From: Acidobacteriaceae bacterium
GTDB lineage: Bacteria > Acidobacteriota > Terriglobia > Terriglobales > Acidobacteriaceae
Direction: 5' to 3'
Length of the DNA stretch: 5,554 bases
NCBI GenBank assembly: GCA_003152795.1
Contig: PMBA01000460.1
Location: 10,369 to 15,922 of the forward strand
The position numbers and the translations under genes are program-made. The notes under the pieces were generated by a model, which was not told where the DNA came from, did not search any database, and worked only from the letters and a program-made list of their open reading frames with translations. This document shows, one piece after another, positions 1 through 5,006 of the stretch; position 1 is the stretch's first letter; the number at the start of each line of letters is the position of its first letter.

Positions 1-977
1 ACAACCGACGCAGCAACTGCTGATTCCACTTCGCTGGTCGCGCCCTCGGCTTCGGCGGTCGCGCCCTCGGCTGCCATCCTTGGCACGGGAAATGTAACTG
101 GAATTGGAGCCTCAACTGCGGCGCTGGCAACTGGCGCCGAAACTTCGCCGGCTGACGCCGCCGCTGCCATGGCGACGCCAGGAGCATATGCCGGAGCGTG
201 CGCGCCGAATGGATCGTTTCTCTCATCAACGATCGCCGGCGATGCTTGTGCCGGCGTCTCGTAGACTACCGATTCGGCCGCCGGGACGCCACTGTCCAGA
301 TTGTGGCTTTCCACCTGCGTCGCGGACGGCTCCTTGTGCGCCTGCTTGCGCAGCGAGTTGACCTCGAGCCACGCGCTGGTCGAAAGCACCAGCAGTTCAA
401 GCGAACCGGCATCGAGCAATCCCTCCGCACCCGTTCCACCGTCGGCATACACCAGGGCGGCAACCTTGTCTTTCAGCATCAAGGGGAGAATCCGGCCTTC
501 TCCGCTGGCCGGCGCTCCAAACTTCTCCAGAAAGCGGGGATCCAGGTCCGCAATCGGCGTGCTCGCCGCCAGCCGATCACCGATCGCCCGACCAACCGCA
601 GGAGCGTTTTCGTCGAGCGCAAAGTCCTTTATCGCATCGCTATGGGCGAAGCCGCGTCCCTGCCATCCCGTGGCATGGCTGCCCTTCACCACAAAAAGCG
701 CCACTCGCTCCGCATAGCGCGCACTGGTGTCGAGCAAAGCGCGCAGAATTTCCTTTTGCGAACTGCCCAAATGGATTTCTGCAACCGCGCGCGCCAGATC
801 CGCCGAACCCGACTCTGTCGCCGTATCATGGCTGTGTCCATCCTCGGTCGCAGCTTCGGCTGCGATCTCATCCATGACCCGGCGGACAATCTCGATACGT
901 AGTTGGGCGGCATGGCTGTCCAAAACCTCGCCAACCACCCGCTCCACTATTGGTCCAATCCAGCCGCGCTCCTTCAT
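1..977 (-). CDS. GAF-like domain protein with Ala/Pro/Glu-rich C-terminal tail (partial, stop beyond left edge)
   Basis: Reading the minus strand from ATG 977-975 gives 325 codons without a stop up to base 1, so the 3' end lies outside the window. Residues about 1-95 are mostly helical and charged. Residues about 68-212 look like a GAF-type sensory domain: a helix with KEILRALLDTSARYAERVALFVV, then WQGRGF, then PLMLKDKVAALVYADGG, then a closing helix LELLVLSTSAWLEVNSLRKQ. From about 213 the chain becomes low-complexity, rich in Ala, Pro, Val and Glu, and ends in view with two copies of a seven-residue repeat (EGATAEA, EGATSEV). No catalytic motif or membrane segment is visible. The start is supported by GGAG (plus bases 983-986) five bases upstream and by an in-frame stop near 1025-1027. 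A GAF domain would suggest ligand sensing or dimerisation, possibly linked to the divergent sigma factor, but that is inference. The gene is secure; the domain call is moderately sure. Confidence 0.82.
   Translation of the reverse strand, partial: MKERGWIGPIVERVVGEVLDSHAAQLRIEIVRRVMDEIAAEAATEDGHSHDTATESGSADLARAVAEIHLGSSQKEILRALLDTSARYAERVALFVVKGSHATGWQGRGFAHSDAIKDFALDENAPAVGRAIGDRLAASTPIADLDPRFLEKFGAPASGEGRILPLMLKDKVAALVYADGGTGAEGLLDAGSLELLVLSTSAWLEVNSLRKQAHKEPSATQVESHNLDSGVPAAESVVYETPAQASPAIVDERNDPFGAHAPAYAPGVAMAAAASAGEVSAPVASAAVEAPIPVTFPVPRMAAEGATAEAEGATSEVESAVAASV
31..72. repeat. 21-bp tandem repeat, two copies, inside the GAF-like gene
   Basis: Bases 31-51 and 52-72 are head-to-tail copies of a 21-bp unit that agree at 19 of 21 positions, including a 16-base perfect core. 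The unit length is a multiple of three, so the minus-strand reading frame is kept and the protein gains a repeated seven-residue segment. It is the sort of short in-frame repeat that varies in copy number in low-complexity tails. Confidence 0.75.
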
Positions 978-1035
978 GCCTACTCCGAGGTAAAGATCTG
1001 TGGGGGGCGAAGGAAACAAACCCTTCTAACCCCTG

Positions 1036-1064
1036 ATTATAGGGCCGCTTACAGGCATTGTCGG
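1036..1064 (-). promoter_or_regulatory. sigma-70-type promoter for the GAF-like gene
   Basis: On the minus strand, CCGACA (1064-1059) is followed after 17 bases by a perfect TATAAT (1041-1036). The -35 box matches TTGACA at four of six positions. The expected transcription start near 1029 leaves a leader of about 50 bases before ATG 977. The -35 box lies at one arm of a short inverted repeat (GGCAC 1063-1067, GTGCC 1078-1082) that could be an operator. Confidence 0.6.
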
Positions 1065-1116
1065 CACACCTTGGTACGTGCCCTACAGGTTCCCGAAGAG
1101 CGGATTCCCAACCCGG

Positions 1117-1145
1117 GGAAACTCCTCTGACAAACGCGCGTCGAA
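1117..1145 (+). promoter_or_regulatory. candidate ECF-sigma promoter, possibly autoregulatory
   Basis: GGAAACT at 1117-1123 is followed after 16 bases by GTCGAA at 1140-1145. This resembles the GGAACTT / GTCTAA-type boxes of RpoE-like sigma factors. The 17-base gap between AAC and GTC is the one I recall for well-known RpoE promoters. It lies about 85 bases upstream of the ECF sigma gene at 1230, which fits the common autoregulation of such genes. Both boxes have mismatches, so this is a candidate only. Confidence 0.42.
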
Positions 1146-1229
1146 ACAGCGCCCCAAAATTGCCGCCAGCAAGTACAATAGCACTGCGGATTCAGTGGCG
1201 TTGTCGGAAAAATCTGCATCAAGTTACGA

Positions 1230-1859
1230 ATGAGTACCATCCAACCCAACATAGAACAACCGGTCAGCGAAGAGATGCAGCTGGTCCGGCGTGCCAAGCG
1301 CGGCGACGATCAGGCGTTTGAAGAATTGGTACGGCGCTATGATCGCAACGTTTTCCGCATCGCACAGCACATTACGCAGAATCGCGAGGACGCTGAAGAT
1401 GTGGTTCAAGAAGCGTTCCTTAAAGCGTATGGGAACCTGGCAAAATTCCAGGAGCAGTCTAAGTTCTATACCTGGCTGGTGCGCATTGCGGTCAACGAAG
1501 CGCTGATGAAGTTGCGCCGGAGGAAACCGGAACGCACGGTTTCTCTGGACGAAGATGTAAAAACTGAAGATGACTCGCTTCCCCGTGAGGTTGCGGATTG
1601 GACCCCCAATCCGGAACAGATGTACAACCAGGCGGAGTTGCGGGACATTCTGACTCGCACCATTCAGGGATTACCGTCGGGATTCCGGACCGTGTTTGTG
1701 CTCCGCGACGTGGAAGGCCTCTCGACCGAGGAGACCGCCCAGGCGCTGGAGTTGAGCATCCCGGCGGTGAAGTCGCGGTTGCTGCGCGCGCGACTGCAGT
1801 TGCGTGAACGGTTGAACCGCTTTTTTCAGAAAAGGGCGAGTGGAGATGGCGACCAGTGA
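1230..1859 (+). CDS. RNA polymerase sigma factor, ECF (sigma-70 family, RpoE-like)
   Basis: The 209-residue protein has the two-domain layout and usual length of ECF sigma factors, which direct core RNA polymerase to stress-responsive promoters. Region 2 spans about residues 18-100: AFEELVRRYDRNVFRIA, then the core-binding segment NREDAEDVVQEAFLKAY, then the -10-recognition part FYTWLVRIAVNEALMKLRRR. An acidic linker (about 105-135) follows. Region 4 is at about 136-195, with LPSGFRTVFVLRDVEGLSTEETA and the helix-turn-helix LELSIPAVKSRLLRARLQLRERL. There is no region 1.1 or 3. The ATG at 1230 gives a normal N-terminus, but its ribosome binding site is weak; ATG 1275 is an alternative that would remove 15 non-conserved residues. 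The stop overlaps the start of the next gene, a zinc-type anti-sigma factor. The family is clear; the regulon and signal are not. Confidence 0.95.
   Translation: MSTIQPNIEQPVSEEMQLVRRAKRGDDQAFEELVRRYDRNVFRIAQHITQNREDAEDVVQEAFLKAYGNLAKFQEQSKFYTWLVRIAVNEALMKLRRRKPERTVSLDEDVKTEDDSLPREVADWTPNPEQMYNQAELRDILTRTIQGLPSGFRTVFVLRDVEGLSTEETAQALELSIPAVKSRLLRARLQLRERLNRFFQKRASGDGDQ
1842..1846 (+). promoter_or_regulatory. ribosome binding site supporting the GTG start of the anti-sigma gene
   Basis: GGAGA lies inside the end of the sigma gene, nine bases before GTG 1856. The nearby ATG 1846 is in another frame and meets a stop within eight codons, so GTG is the only workable start here. Confidence 0.6.
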
Positions 1860-2113
1860 AGTGTTCTGAGTTTCTGAACGAGCTGACTAACTACCTCGAT
1901 GGTGCGCTGGACGCCCGGACCAAGTCCGAACTTGATGACCATCTGGCGTGGTGCCACAACTGCTACGTTGTCTGCGATACCACCCGCAAAACCATCGAAA
2001 TCTACCGCGACTCGGAGCTTTATGAGTTGCCCGACGATCTGCGCTCGCGGCTCCGCTCGGCGATTATGACCAAGTGTACCGCCCATAAAAAGTCCGACCC
2101 ACCGAGCAGCTAA
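1856..2113 (+). CDS. soluble zinc-binding (ZAS, zf-HC2-type) anti-sigma factor
   Basis: An 85-residue protein whose first half carries the ZAS signature: Cys3, then His29-x3-Cys33-x2-Cys36 (LDDHLAWCHNC). In this family these residues bind zinc, and the helical fold clamps the cognate ECF sigma factor away from RNA polymerase. The opening CSEFLNELTNYLDGALD is typical. The remaining part (about 40-85) is charged and has no transmembrane helix, so the protein should be cytoplasmic. It may respond to redox or metal changes at the zinc site, as soluble ZAS proteins can. The start is GTG 1856, overlapping the sigma stop as GTGA, with GGAGA (1842-1846) nine bases upstream. The overlap suggests translational coupling and fixed stoichiometry. 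Its pairing with the upstream sigma factor is inferred from position. Confidence 0.88.
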   Translation: MKCSEFLNELTNYLDGALDARTKSELDDHLAWCHNCYVVCDTTRKTIEIYRDSELYELPDDLRSRLRSAIMTKCTAHKKSDPPSS

Positions 2114-2132
2114 AGCAGATGAGCAGCCAAGT

Positions 2133-2200
2133 TCGATCTTCCTCCACCTTTAGTTAGTGTAGTGCGTCAGATAGTTGATGCAGTGCGTCAGAAAGATCGA
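2133..2200. repeat. inverted repeat TCGATCTT/AAGATCGA enclosing two direct repeats
   Basis: TCGATCTT at 2133-2140 and AAGATCGA at 2193-2200 are perfect complements, and one further pair matches beyond a single mismatch on the outer side. Inside them AGTGCGTCAGA occurs at 2161-2171 and again at 2182-2192, exactly 21 bases apart, about two helical turns. The stem has a 52-base loop, too long for a normal terminator. A tandem protein-binding site or a tiny mobile-element remnant is possible. Confidence 0.55.
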
Positions 2201-2220
2201 CCTTTATCAGTCGCCGATTT

Positions 2221-2250
2221 CCCCCGTGTCCCTCCGTGTTCCCCGTGGTA
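2221..2250 (+). repeat. three phased CCGTG motifs in a pyrimidine-rich tract
   Basis: CCGTG occurs at 2224-2228, 2234-2238 and 2243-2247, spaced 10 and 9 bases, within a C/T-dominated stretch. Similar CTCCGTG-rich phrases recur in intergenic DNA of many environmental bacteria as I remember them, so this may be one copy of a dispersed genomic repeat. Copy number cannot be judged from one window. Confidence 0.4.
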
Positions 2251-2551
2251 ACCGCCCTTGACTTCCCCCTCTAACGCCAAAATTCATACCGCATCGACGC
2301 GAAAACATAACGGTCGCTGTTTTCAACGCACCCCTCTAGCTTCCCGGTCAGTTCCCCGTCATTCCCTGCCGTCGCTCCCGCCTGTCGTCCCTCTCAATGC
2401 TCGCAAACTTCTGATTCCGGACGGCTCTGCGGTGTACCTCCCATGCTATTAGCGGCTGCGAACCTTTTTCGCGCTCATCGAATCTAAATACTCAGATCTC
2501 ATCTTAAGCTCCAGGTGAAGGGGATGAGACAGCTTTATCGCTTTATTCTGT

Positions 2552-2556
2552 GGAGG
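2552..2556 (+). promoter_or_regulatory. strong ribosome binding site for the zinc-ribbon-like gene
   Basis: GGAGG lies seven bases before ATG 2564. This is the main evidence that the 76-residue frame is a real gene and that it starts at this ATG rather than elsewhere. Confidence 0.75.
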
Positions 2557-2563
2557 CTAACCG

Positions 2564-2794
2564 ATGTTTTCCAAGTTGATGGACGCCATGTTTGGCTGCC
2601 GGCACGCTCGCTACAGCTTTCCCATCACGGTGCGCGCCGGTTCGCGTCGCAACCCGACGGCTCAGCGAACGGGCACTTATGTGGCATGCCTGGATTGCGG
2701 CAAGGAATTCCGCTATGACTGGCACGAAATGAGGATCGTGGGATCGCAGGCCAGAGAGGCTGTGCACTCCCTGGTTACGAAAGCCGCCGCGTAA
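2564..2794 (+). CDS. small zinc-ribbon-like protein of unknown function
   Basis: A 76-residue basic protein with four likely metal ligands in two knuckles: Cys12-x-His14 (GCRH) and Cys42-x2-Cys45 (CLDCGKEF). The second knuckle is followed by YDWHEM, a pattern I associate with small conserved proteins of acidobacteria. The middle is rich in Arg, Ser and Thr, and the C-terminus is a short helix ending in alanines. There is no signal peptide or membrane segment, so it should act in the cytoplasm, perhaps binding nucleic acid or a partner protein; that role is inference. A perfect GGAGG seven bases upstream and an immediately following GC-rich hairpin mark it as a single-gene transcription unit. 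Its neighbours do not reveal a pathway. Confidence 0.78.
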   Translation: MFSKLMDAMFGCRHARYSFPITVRAGSRRNPTAQRTGTYVACLDCGKEFRYDWHEMRIVGSQAREAVHSLVTKAAA

Positions 2795-2807
2795 GGGTTA
2801 CGAGCGA

Positions 2808-2849
2808 AGACGCGCGCTGTTCCCCCACAGCGCCTTCTTCGAGGCGTCT
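2808..2849 (+). terminator. GC-rich hairpin region after the zinc-ribbon-like gene
   Basis: GCGCTGT (2814-2820) and ACAGCGC (2827-2833) form a perfect seven-pair stem with a six-base loop. AGACGC (2808-2813) and GCGTCT (2844-2849) can close an outer stem. CGCCT (2831-2835) and AGGCG (2842-2846) offer a competing hairpin with a TCTTCG loop. The structure starts 14 bases after the stop codon, as a terminator would, but no T-tract follows. Confidence 0.45.
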
Positions 2850-2963
2850 CACGGCCAAAAGTGAACATTCCTTGCTGGTATCCTCCGGTTCTCGCTCCGC
2901 GTTTTCCCGTTTTGGGTCAGCCGCTCAACGCTGTGGAACCAATTCATCCCCTAAAAACGCACA

Positions 2964-2981
2964 GTCACACGAGGGTGTGAC
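2964..2981. repeat. perfect hairpin GTCACAC-GAGG-GTGTGAC
   Basis: A seven-pair stem with a four-base loop, flanked by C-rich sequence. It has no downstream T-tract, so it is either a weak bidirectional terminator, an RNA-stability element or a protein-binding dyad. Confidence 0.55.
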
Positions 2982-3046
2982 CCCCGAGGCGGTTTCCCGC
3001 GTGCTCCTTATGTCTTTCCTTCTTGGGTAATTGAGAAACTGCTGCT

Positions 3047-3058
3047 GTGAAATTTCAC
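3047..3058. promoter_or_regulatory. 12-bp perfect palindrome, candidate operator
   Basis: GTGAAATTTCAC is its own reverse complement and lies 108 bases upstream of the preferred deacylase start at 3167. Such short dyads are typical of dimeric repressor sites. No regulator is encoded nearby, and chance occurrence cannot be excluded. Confidence 0.35.
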
Positions 3059-3155
3059 TACCTCCCCGGCCTCTGAGGAGCGCATAATTATCTCGGCGCC
3101 GACCTGCAGAGCATGCTTCGGCCCTTGCGAAGCGTTACCGCTCGCCGGTTCGGAC

Positions 3156-3161
3156 GGGAGG
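3156..3161 (+). promoter_or_regulatory. ribosome binding site that decides the deacylase start
   Basis: GGGAGG lies five bases before GTG 3167. The upstream in-frame ATG 3113 has no comparable site near it, and the ATG at 3179 lies 17 bases away from this motif. Confidence 0.6.
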
Positions 3162-3166
3162 TGTCT

Positions 3167-3652
3167 GTGCCTCTTTCCATGCTTCGGGAATTCCTGGATC
3201 GTAACCGCATTCAATATCTGGTGATCTCGCATTCGGTGGCCTACACGGCCCAGGGGATTGCCGCCCTCACTCACACCCCTGGAAGGGAGCTCGCGAAAAC
3301 CGTCATGGTCATGGTGGATGGACGTCTGGCCATGGCGGTGGTGCCGGCCTCGTTCCGCGTGGATTTATACCGGCTGAAAAAATATCTGGGGGCAGACTCA
3401 GTGGAACTGGCCAGTGAACTCGAATTTCGCGGTCGTTTTCCCGACTGCGAAACCGGGTCCATGCCACCCTTCGGCAATCTCTATGGCATGGATGTTTTCG
3501 TGGACCAGGCTCTGGCCGAGGACAAGGAAATCGCCTTCAATGCAGGTTCGCACCGCGAACTGGTGCGGATGAGATTCGCCGATTTTCGCGATCTGGTGAA
3601 ACCGGCAATCATCCCCCTGGTGGCGGGCAAGACCCATACTCACGCGGCTTGA
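3167..3652 (+). CDS. YbaK/EbsC-family aminoacyl-tRNA deacylase (trans-editing protein)
   Basis: With the GTG 3167 start the protein has 161 residues, the usual size for stand-alone YbaK/ProX-type editing domains. These hydrolyse mischarged tRNA such as Cys- or Ala-tRNA(Pro) in the cytoplasm. Visible family marks, numbered from this start, are the N-terminal helix MLREFLDRNRIQYL, AYTAQGIAA (about 26-34), the invariant catalytic lysine in GRELAKTVMV (Lys44), the GxxxP loop in GSMPPFGNLYGMDVFVD and the closing FNAGSHRELVRM followed by DFRDLVKP. The frame stays open upstream to ATG 3113, which would add 18 basic residues (MLRPLRSVTARRFGREVS) not expected in the family; GGGAGG favours GTG 3167. 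It is not fused to a ProRS and has no partner gene nearby. The family is firm, but the exact tRNA substrate cannot be read from sequence. Confidence 0.88.
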   Translation: MPLSMLREFLDRNRIQYLVISHSVAYTAQGIAALTHTPGRELAKTVMVMVDGRLAMAVVPASFRVDLYRLKKYLGADSVELASELEFRGRFPDCETGSMPPFGNLYGMDVFVDQALAEDKEIAFNAGSHRELVRMRFADFRDLVKPAIIPLVAGKTHTHAA

Positions 3653-3667
3653 GTTTTACCGGGATCG

Positions 3668-3696
3668 GACTCGCTGCCGCCTCAGCGGCCGCAGTC
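3668..3696 (+). terminator. hairpin after the deacylase gene, possible terminator
   Basis: GCCGC (3676-3680) and GCGGC (3685-3689) pair across a CTCA loop. GACT (3668-3671) and AGTC (3693-3696) can close an outer stem across an internal loop. It starts 15 bases after the stop codon. There is no direct T-tract; a T6 run appears only at 3791-3796. A second hairpin (TCGGT 3722-3726 with ACCGA 3746-3750, and CGCC 3733-3736 with GGCG 3741-3744) follows. Confidence 0.4.
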
Positions 3697-3798
3697 TGAA
3701 GCTCATCGCCAGGTTGAAATCTCGGTCGCGCGCGCCGCCAGGCGAACCGACGCGAGCGATCAAACCTCGGGAAATTTCTGTGTCTCCCTGTTTTTTCA

Positions 3799-3827
3799 TA
3801 CAATCTTCACAAATCACTGTGTTAAAT
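3799..3827 (+). promoter_or_regulatory. AT-rich promoter region of pdaD (weak match)
   Basis: The window turns AT-rich just upstream of pdaD. TACAAT (3799-3804) and TTAAAT (3822-3827) are both plausible -10 boxes, but neither has a convincing -35 box at 16-18 bases. CACA (3808-3811) and TGTG (3818-3821) form a small dyad between them. A promoter is expected here because the upstream gene ends in hairpins. Confidence 0.3.
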
Positions 3828-3856
3828 TTGCCCCTCAGACCAACTTAGAAGTTTCT

Positions 3857-3861
3857 GGAGG
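3857..3861 (+). promoter_or_regulatory. ribosome binding site that decides the TTG start of pdaD
   Basis: GGAGG is eight bases before TTG 3870 and 20 bases before the first in-frame ATG (3882). The spacing clearly favours TTG. Confidence 0.7.
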
Positions 3862-3869
3862 AAACTGCA

Positions 3870-4427
3870 TTGGGCAAGGACATGGTCCCCAAGAAAATCT
3901 TCTTCACCAAAGGTGTGGGGAAGCACAAAGAGCGCCTCACCTCCTTCGAACTCGCCCTGCGTGACGCGGGCATCGCGGCGCAAAACCTGGTGCGTGTCTC
4001 TTCCATCTTTCCGCCCAACTGCAAACTGGTCCCGCGCTCGCAGGGACTCACCTACCTGTCTCCCGGAGAAGTTGTATTCGCGGTGGTTGCCGAAAACTCC
4101 ACCCACGAACCGCATCGCCTGCTGGCGTCGTCGATCGGCGTCGCCATCCCCGCCGATCGCAACACCTACGGCTATCTGAGCGAGCACCACTCCTTCGGCG
4201 AGACCGAAGACGCTGCCGGAGACTACGCCGAAGAACTCGCCGCCGAAATGCTGGCCACCACTCTCAACGTGGAGTTCGATTCCGACCGTTCGTGGGACGA
4301 GAAAAAAGAAATCTATCGCATCTCCAACAAAATCGTCCGCACCGCCAACGTGACGCAATCCGCAGTTGGCGACAAACGCGGACTGTGGACGACGGTCATC
4401 GCCTCGGCCGTGCTGATCTTCGACTAG
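3870..4427 (+). CDS. pdaD: pyruvoyl-dependent arginine decarboxylase
   Basis: This 185-residue protein matches the PdaD family, which decarboxylates L-arginine to agmatine, the first step of polyamine synthesis by the agmatine route. The enzyme is made as a proenzyme that cuts itself between two serines; the second becomes the pyruvoyl cofactor at the new N-terminus of the large chain. Here the site is Ser44-Ser45 in [12 protein letters not shown], giving chains of about 44 and 141 residues. Other family marks are [25 protein letters not shown] (about 11-35), the block ASSIGVAIP (about 86-94) and [12 protein letters not shown], whose Glu105 probably aligns with the catalytic glutamate. The start is TTG 3870, chosen for its GGAGG; ATG 3882 would remove four residues. 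Its stop lies three bases from the stop of a convergent gene behind a deoxyhypusine synthase homologue, suggesting a shared polyamine role. No PLP-type decarboxylase features are present. Confidence 0.93.
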   Translation: MGKDMVPKKIFFTKGVGKHKERLTSFELALRDAGIAAQNLVRVSSIFPPNCKLVPRSQGLTYLSPGEVVFAVVAENSTHEPHRLLASSIGVAIPADRNTYGYLSEHHSFGETEDAAGDYAEELAAEMLATTLNVEFDSDRSWDEKKEIYRISNKIVRTANVTQSAVGDKRGLWTTVIASAVLIFD

Positions 4428-4430
4428 AGG

Positions 4431-5006
4431 CTACTTTTGGCTCTTGTCGAAGCGCAAGCGTACTAGCGAGTCGACCTCGCTATCGAGCTCACTTTGCGAC
4501 GGCGCGCCCGCTTTGACCACGAGGATTCGTCGATCGGACAGCGTAATCGCGATTGCTGAGTTGTAGCGGGGCACTTGATTCGGAGTGGAGAAATCCAGCC
4601 GCCAATAGTCATAGCTTGGCTCGGAAACCTTGGTTGGACCGACGATTTTGACGTCTTTCACGCCCAGCCACATCCCTTTAATCTCGCCAATATAGGCCAG
4701 CGCTACTGTATCGTGAGTCCTGTCGCTGCTCCGCTGTTTTGTGTCGTAAAGAAAAGCCATTCTGAGTGCACCACCGCGCTGCGGTGGATCCCAGAGAGTC
4801 AAGATCATGCGTTCGCGGCCAGTGGTGTCGTGACCGAAGAGTTTATGGTTCTCGTCGACCTTCGGGCTGAATTTCTTAGGAAACTCGTACGTCAGCCCCA
4901 TGCTCTCTTCGCGGAAGACATTTCCACGAACGCTCCCTTTACCCTGAGCAACGCACAGTGTGCAGATAACTATCGCGCTGACCGACGCCCCAATGAACCG
5001 CCTCAT
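4431..5006 (-). CDS. secreted or periplasmic protein of unknown function, coupled to the deoxyhypusine synthase-like gene
   Basis: A 191-residue protein that I do not recognise. Residues 1-20 (MRRFIGASVSAIVICTLCVA, then Q) form a classic signal peptide with a basic start, hydrophobic core and a likely cut after Ala20. It has no convincing lipobox. The mature part has a beta-rich look: MGLTYEFPKKF, then MILTLWDPP, then YWRLDFSTPNQ, then AIAITLSDRRILVVKAG, ending in a charged helix. It loosely recalls PsbP/Mog1-like folds of small exported bacterial proteins, but this is only an impression. The frame is open 50 codons further upstream, but those residues are the out-of-frame end of the synthase gene. 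ATG 5006 overlaps that gene's TGA as ATGA, with AAGG seven bases upstream, so translation is probably coupled. The gene ends three bases from the pdaD stop on the other strand. Confidence 0.8.
   Translation of the reverse strand: MRRFIGASVSAIVICTLCVAQGKGSVRGNVFREESMGLTYEFPKKFSPKVDENHKLFGHDTTGRERMILTLWDPPQRGGALRMAFLYDTKQRSSDRTHDTVALAYIGEIKGMWLGVKDVKIVGPTKVSEPSYDYWRLDFSTPNQVPRYNSAIAITLSDRRILVVKAGAPSQSELDSEVDSLVRLRFDKSQK

Larger units (their letters stand above)
2114..2563. other. 450-bp intergenic region without a credible gene
   Basis: Open frames here are short and lack family-like composition; the longest (2258-2452) is a Ser/Pro/Arg-rich chain without a ribosome binding site. The visible contents are a 68-bp inverted-repeat unit with internal direct repeats (2133-2200), a pyrimidine-rich tract with three CCGTG motifs (2221-2250), and a TTGACT at 2258-2263 with no good -10 box at 17 bases. 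Just before the next gene, GAAC (2460-2463) and TCTAAA (2483-2488) resemble ECF promoter boxes, but the spacing is about one base too long. No RNA gene is recognisable. Confidence 0.6.
2795..3166. other. 372-bp intergenic region before the tRNA deacylase gene
   Basis: No credible coding sequence is visible on either strand. The region holds the hairpins at 2808-2849, a second perfect hairpin at 2964-2981 and a 12-bp palindrome at 3047-3058. An AT-rich CATAATTATC (3083-3092) might belong to a promoter, but no matching -35 box sits at a normal distance. If the deacylase began at ATG 3113 the last 54 bases would be coding. Confidence 0.55.

Noticed and set aside
198..902. 234-codon plus-strand open frame (and overlapping frames 104-361, 301-717, 727-993)
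   Set aside because: Antisense to the 325-codon minus-strand gene. Its translation is Arg-rich without domain features and it has no good ribosome binding site.
1160..1179. TTGCCG ... TACAAT as a sigma-70 promoter for the sigma gene
   Set aside because: The boxes are only eight bases apart, far below the 16-18 needed.
2258..2452. 64-codon plus-strand frame in the long intergenic region
   Set aside because: It begins at a TTG with no ribosome binding site and has random Ser/Pro/Arg composition and no motif.
3008..3274. 88-codon minus-strand frame overlapping the deacylase start
   Set aside because: It overlaps conserved coding sequence of the deacylase and shows no family-like motif of its own.
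3769..3796. GGGA/TCCC stem followed by T6 as an intrinsic terminator
   Set aside because: Only four base pairs with a loop of over ten bases; too weak to call on its own.
3822..4358. 178-codon minus-strand frame opposite pdaD
   Set aside because: Shadow of pdaD: the plus frame has clear family motifs, while this translation is Gly/Val/Phe-rich nonsense without a recognisable fold.
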